A stretch of 64,000 nt of DNA from contig NZ_CAJYVQ010000012.1 in NCBI RefSeq assembly GCF_913778665.1, positions 310,001 through 374,000 on the forward strand, in the 5' to 3' direction. The DNA comes from an uncultured Stenotrophomonas sp. (GTDB lineage: Bacteria > Pseudomonadota > Gammaproteobacteria > Xanthomonadales > Xanthomonadaceae). The position numbers and the translations under genes are program-made. The notes beneath the pieces are model-generated. The model was not told the DNA's origin. It saw only the letters and a list, made by a program, of their open reading frames with translations, and made no database searches. Within the stretch, counting starts at the first letter, position 1, and each line of letters starts with the position of its first letter. Shown one piece after another: positions 60,453 through 64,000 of this stretch.

Positions 60453-61424
60453 ATGCACTACCGTCGCCTGGGCTCCACCGGCCTGCCGATTTCCGCCCTG
60501 TCCTTCGGCGCCTGGGTGACCTTCGGTGACCAGATCCCGCGCGACGAGGCCCGCAACCTCGTGGCCGCCGCCTGGGATCATGGCGTCAATTTCTTCGACA
60601 ATGCCGAGGGCTACGCCAACGGCCGCGCCGAACAGGTGATGGGCGACGTGATCAGCGACCTGCGCCTGCCACGCGACGGCTTCTGCGTGTCCAGCAAGGT
60701 GTTCTTCGGCAGTGCCAAGGACCCGCGGCCGACCCAGCGCGGCCTGTCGCGCAAGCATGTGACCGACGCCTGCCATGCGGCGCTCAAGCGCCTGCGCGTG
60801 GACTACTTGGACCTTTACTACTGCCACCGCCCGGATCCGGACGCGCCGATCGTGGAGACGGTGCATGCCATGGATACCCTGGTCCGGCAGGGCAAAGTGC
60901 TGTACTGGGGCACTTCCGAGTGGTCGGCCGCGCAGATCGAGGAGGCCGTGGACATTGCCGCGCGCCACAACTGGCAGGGGCCCTCGATGGAGCAACCGCA
61001 GTACAACCTGCTGCACCGCGAGCGGGTCGAGGTCGAGTACGCGCCGCTGTACGCGCACGCCGGACTGGGCACCACCATCTTCTCGCCGCTGGCCTCGGGC
61101 CTGCTCAGTGGCAAGTACGACCAGGGCATCCCGGCCGATGCACGGCTGGGGCGCGAGGGCATGAGGTGGCTGCAGGATCTGGTGCTGGGCCAGAACGCGG
61201 CCGTGCGTCTGGACCAGGTGCGGCGCTTCAGTGAGGTGGCACGCGCGCTTGGCCACCCTCCGGCCACCCTGGCCATCGCCTGGTGCCTGCGCAACCCGAA
61301 TGTTTCCAGCGTGATCCTCGGCGCAAGCCGGGTCAGCCAGCTGCTGCAGAACCTGCAGGCGCTAGAGGTGCTGGAGCAGGTCGACGCGGACGGTTGGGCC
61401 CAGGTCGAAGCCGTCTTCGCCTGA
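60453..61424 (+). CDS. Aldo/keto reductase (Kv-beta-like, AKR6/YghZ type)
   Basis: 323 residues, RBS CAGGAG before ATG 60453. Catalytic set: FFDNAEGYANGRAE (Asp and Tyr), SSKVFFG (Lys) and LYYCHRPD (His position). WGTSEWSAAQI, SMEQPQYNLLHRERVE and then SSVILGASRVSQLLQNL form the NADPH site. The closest well-known relatives are the voltage-gated potassium channel beta subunits and YghZ. The natural substrate cannot be inferred. Divergent from the nucleoside transporter. Confidence 0.88.
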   Translation: MHYRRLGSTGLPISALSFGAWVTFGDQIPRDEARNLVAAAWDHGVNFFDNAEGYANGRAEQVMGDVISDLRLPRDGFCVSSKVFFGSAKDPRPTQRGLSRKHVTDACHAALKRLRVDYLDLYYCHRPDPDAPIVETVHAMDTLVRQGKVLYWGTSEWSAAQIEEAVDIAARHNWQGPSMEQPQYNLLHRERVEVEYAPLYAHAGLGTTIFSPLASGLLSGKYDQGIPADARLGREGMRWLQDLVLGQNAAVRLDQVRRFSEVARALGHPPATLAIAWCLRNPNVSSVILGASRVSQLLQNLQALEVLEQVDADGWAQVEAVFA

Positions 61425-61485
61425 ACCCCGGGGCCGACGGGGCCTGGAGGGGGCCTCGATCAGGCCGGCCCGGGCTCGCGCCTCG

Positions 61486-61511
61486 GTAGGGTCGACTGTT
61501 GGTCGACTGCT
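61486..61511. repeat. SMAG stem-loop with GTAG head
   Basis: GTAGGGTCGAC-TGTTG-GTCGACTGC, followed by GCAGTCGAACAGGCGAC as a partial second arm. Confidence 0.6.
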
Positions 61512-61628
61512 TCAAGCAGCCGCAGTCGAACAGGCGACTCTGCACACCGGCGTCGTCATTCGATCGATGTCATCTATCGAATTTAAGAATCCGATCATTA
61601 ATCTCATCAATGAAAGTGAGAATGGTTG

Positions 61629-61656
61629 TTGATTGTCAACTGAGAATCATTATCAT
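61629..61656 (+). promoter_or_regulatory. Promoter of hemP and heme receptor
   Basis: TTGATT (61629-61634), 16-nt spacer, TATCAT (61651-61656), in an AT-rich patch. The Fur box covers the spacer and -10. Confidence 0.6.
61636..61654 (+). promoter_or_regulatory. Fur box
   Basis: Matches the 19-bp consensus GATAATGATAATCATTATC at 14 of 19 positions, with a perfect right half AATCATTATC. Iron-bound Fur would block the promoter. Confidence 0.8.
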
Positions 61657-61682
61657 TTAACTCGTCCCTCGCACGAGTCCAG

Positions 61683-61883
61683 ATGCTCATGAATGCTCAA
61701 CCTGTACTGCTGCGCCCCGAAACGCTGACCCTCCGTGATCGTCCGGTCCGTGTCGTTCCGCCGGAAGAGGTCATCGACAGCGAAGCCCTGCTCAAGGGCC
61801 GTCGTGAAATCCTGATCCAGCACGGCGACCGCTTCTATCGCCTGCGGCACACCAGCAACGACAAGCTGATCCTGACCAAGTAA
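61683..61883 (+). CDS. hemP: Hemin uptake protein HemP/HmuP
   Basis: 66 residues from ATG 61683 (or 64 from ATG 61689). The C-terminal half, EVIDSEALLKGRREILIQHG and YRLRHTSNDKLILTK, is the HemP family signature. HemP is a small DNA-binding or activator protein that in several bacteria is needed for expression of the adjacent haem receptor. It lies directly after a Fur box and 153 nt before the receptor gene. Confidence 0.88.
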   Translation: MLMNAQPVLLRPETLTLRDRPVRVVPPEEVIDSEALLKGRREILIQHGDRFYRLRHTSNDKLILTK

Positions 61884-62036
61884 TCGCGGTCTGGTCGCCC
61901 GCCTCCCTCCCTCCTGCCGGCAGCGCCGACAGGGTAGGCGGCCGGTCCGCTCCCGCTCTCTCCCCCTCGGTCTACTGTGTGCACCTTCCGGGTGTGCCGG
62001 TAACCGGGGGTTCCCCTGCCTGACCGAACGAACCCG

Positions 62037-64000
62037 ATGACCCGCCATACCGCCCTTTGCCTTGCTGTCTGGATGGCGCTGCCGCTGTCCGCCCACGCCA
62101 CCACCGCCACCAGCGCCGCGCCGGATGCGCGTGAATTCGATCGCGTGCAGGTCACCGCCACGCGCACCGAACGTGCGGTCAGCGACGTTGCCGCGACGGT
62201 CGATGTGATCGATCGCGAGCAGATGGATCGCCATCTGGTGCAGGACATCAAGGACCTGCTGCGCTATGAGCCGGGCCTGTCGGTCAACCGCAGCGCTGCG
62301 CGTTTCGGCCTGGGCAGCATCCGCATCCGTGGCTTGGACGGCAACCGCGTGCGCGTGCAGACCGACGGCATCGCGATGCCGACCAGCTTCAACATCGGCT
62401 CGTTCTCCAATGCCAACCGCAACTTCACCGACCTGGACACGCTCAAGCGCGTGGAGATCGTGCGCGGTCCGGCCAGCTCGCTGTACGGCTCGGACGCACT
62501 CGGTGGCGTCGTGGCCTTCGTCACCAAGGACCCGGCCGATTACCTGAAGGGCGGCAAGGACAGCTACGTCGGCCTGAAGTTCGGCTACGACGGCCAATGG
62601 AAGGGCCTGCTCGGCGGTGTCACCACCGCGTTCGGTGGCGACCACTGGAGCGGCATGGCCAACATCAACCATCGCCAGGGCCAGGAAACCGACAACAAGG
62701 GTGACGTGCGCAGCAACGACAATACCCGCACCGCCGCCAACCCACAGGACCGCGACGGTCGCAGCGGCCTGGCCAAGCTGGTTTACGCACCGAGCGAGGA
62801 CCAGCGTTTCCGCCTGACCATGGAAGGCAACGAAGACAAGACCGAGACCAACGTGCTGTCTTCGATCGACCGCACCACCACCACCGGCATGAAGGCGCGC
62901 GACAAGCAGAACCGCACCCGCGTGTCGTTCGCGCATGAAATGGATGCGCTGGACAAGGCTTTCGCCGACAGCCTGCACTGGCAGGTCTACACCCAGCACA
63001 GCGAGACCACCCAGGTCACCGACGAGGACCGCGCCAACCGCAGCCGTCGCCACCGCGAGTTCAATTTCGACCAGCGCGTGTACGGACTGCAGGCCCAGTT
63101 CAACAAGGCCTTCAGCACCGGCAGCGTCGAGCACGCGTTGACCTATGGCTTCGAAGGCGCACGCACCGAGATCCGCCAGAAGCGCGATGGTTTCCAGGTG
63201 CTGGCCAACGGCCAGACCAGTACCACCATCCTGCCCGACGCCTTCCCGGTCCGCGATTTCCCGATCAGCAAGACCACCGAGCTGGGCCTGTACGTACAGG
63301 ACGAAATGCGCATGGCCGGCGGCAAGCTGTCGCTGGTGCCGGGTGCGCGCGTGGACCGCTACGAGCTGAAGCCGGAAGTGGACAGCATCTTCGCCGAGGA
63401 CAATCCCGGTGTGCCGGTGGCCAAGCTGACCAAGACCAGCGTCTCGCCGAAGCTGGGCATGGTCTATCGCTTCACCGACGAATGGTCGCTGTTTGCCGGT
63501 TACTCGCACGGGTTCCGCTCGCCGCCGTACAACGACGTCAACCTCGGCTTCACCAACTTCGCCTTCGGCTACACCGCCATTCCCAATCCGGACCTGAAGC
63601 CGGAAACCAGTGATGGCATGGAACTGGGCCTGCGCTTCCTGTCACCGGCTGCCTACGTCAGCGTCAGCGGCTACTACAACGAGTACAAGGACTTCATCGA
63701 GTCGCAGTCGCTGGTCGGCACCAACGCGCAGGGCCTGATGGTATTCCAGTCGCGCAACATCGCCGACGCCCGCATCTACGGTGCCGAACTGAAGGCCGGC
63801 GTCGACTTCGGCCAGATCAGCCCGAGCCTGCAGGGCTGGGCACTGCGCAGTGCGGTGGCGTGGTCGCGTGGCGACAACAAGACCGAGGATACGCCGCTGG
63901 ATTCGGTCGATCCGCTGCGTGGCACCGTGGGCCTGATGTACGACACCGATACCTGGGGTGTTGAACTGGCCGGCACCTTCGTCAAGCGCAAGGACCGCGT
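62037..64000 (+). CDS. TonB-dependent heme/hemoglobin receptor (3' end outside window)
   Basis: Open from ATG 62037 to the window edge, 654 codons. Signal peptide (LCLAVWMALPLSAHA). TonB box DRVQVTATRT, plug domain with RIRGLDGNRVRVQTDGI and VEIVRGPASSLYGSDALGGVV, then the start of the beta barrel. SHGFRSPPYNDVN and AIPNPDLKPETSDGMELG correspond to the FRAP and NPNL motifs of heme and hemoglobin receptors. It imports haem across the outer membrane with TonB energy. Together with hemP and the Fur box it forms an iron-regulated haem-uptake operon. The end of the barrel is not visible. Confidence 0.92.
   Translation, partial: MTRHTALCLAVWMALPLSAHATTATSAAPDAREFDRVQVTATRTERAVSDVAATVDVIDREQMDRHLVQDIKDLLRYEPGLSVNRSAARFGLGSIRIRGLDGNRVRVQTDGIAMPTSFNIGSFSNANRNFTDLDTLKRVEIVRGPASSLYGSDALGGVVAFVTKDPADYLKGGKDSYVGLKFGYDGQWKGLLGGVTTAFGGDHWSGMANINHRQGQETDNKGDVRSNDNTRTAANPQDRDGRSGLAKLVYAPSEDQRFRLTMEGNEDKTETNVLSSIDRTTTTGMKARDKQNRTRVSFAHEMDALDKAFADSLHWQVYTQHSETTQVTDEDRANRSRRHREFNFDQRVYGLQAQFNKAFSTGSVEHALTYGFEGARTEIRQKRDGFQVLANGQTSTTILPDAFPVRDFPISKTTELGLYVQDEMRMAGGKLSLVPGARVDRYELKPEVDSIFAEDNPGVPVAKLTKTSVSPKLGMVYRFTDEWSLFAGYSHGFRSPPYNDVNLGFTNFAFGYTAIPNPDLKPETSDGMELGLRFLSPAAYVSVSGYYNEYKDFIESQSLVGTNAQGLMVFQSRNIADARIYGAELKAGVDFGQISPSLQGWALRSAVAWSRGDNKTEDTPLDSVDPLRGTVGLMYDTDTWGVELAGTFVKRKDR

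Overview
The window is chromosomal DNA of a high-GC gammaproteobacterium of the family Xanthomonadaceae (Lysobacterales), most probably the Stenotrophomonas maltophilia complex. The basis is protein-level recognition of the cell-division cluster, a division and cell-wall (dcw) cluster without murD, and many short stem-loops that begin with GTAG or end with CTAC and match the SMAG repeats described for S. maltophilia. No transposase, integrase, CRISPR array, tRNA or prophage gene was seen. It reads as core chromosome with short REP-type repeats scattered through it.

Layout. 1-1823: end of a chaperone-usher fimbrial operon (usher C-terminus, pilin, two-domain adhesin). 1888-2900: a small gene that appears frameshifted at a C-run, then a repeat-rich, poorly coding stretch. 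2901-7053 (minus): FAD-linked 2-hydroxyacid oxidase, YdjM-type membrane protein carrying a SMAG dimer inside its reading frame, YraN, and the LpoA lipoprotein. Divergent from lpoA are rsmI and the RNase P RNA gene rnpB. 8553-9901 (minus): DM13 protein and NRDE protein.

10225-27051 is the dcw cluster on the plus strand: mraZ-rsmH-ftsL-ftsI-murE-murF-mraY-ftsW-murG-murC-ddl-ftsQ-ftsA-ftsZ-lpxC, mostly joined by 4-bp start/stop overlaps. Upstream are a TTGACA/TAAGGT promoter, five 10-bp-spaced MraZ boxes and a perfect DnaA box. The usual murD slot between mraY and ftsW is empty. Then come dciA (minus), an M23 peptidase divergent from it, secA and a Nudix/ThiE-like fusion.

32816-41140: DUF4124-like secreted protein, metF, an alpha/beta hydrolase with a LytS/LytTR two-component pair, a DUF3228 protein, a TonB-C-terminal lipoprotein, a Cys-rich unknown joined to ybaK, and ahcY behind an S-adenosylhomocysteine (SAH) riboswitch. 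41380-48773: S9 peptidase, ppc, acyl-CoA thioesterase, metK. With metF, ahcY and metK the window holds much of the methyl cycle. 49106-52772: an OlsF-like double acyltransferase overlapping an LpxH-like metallophosphoesterase, and a second YdjM-type protein. 52823-56632 (minus): GtrB-like glycosyltransferase with a polytopic GT-C-like partner, and a methyltransferase. 56723-61424: dusB, a ribokinase/nucleoside-transporter operon, and an aldo/keto reductase. 61629-64000: a Fur-type promoter driving hemP and a TonB-dependent heme receptor cut by the window edge.

No large new system is evident. The most interesting signals are small-scale: SMAG repeats acting as coding sequence or as stop codons, dense regulatory architecture upstream of mraZ, the missing murD, and the fused OlsF-like enzyme.
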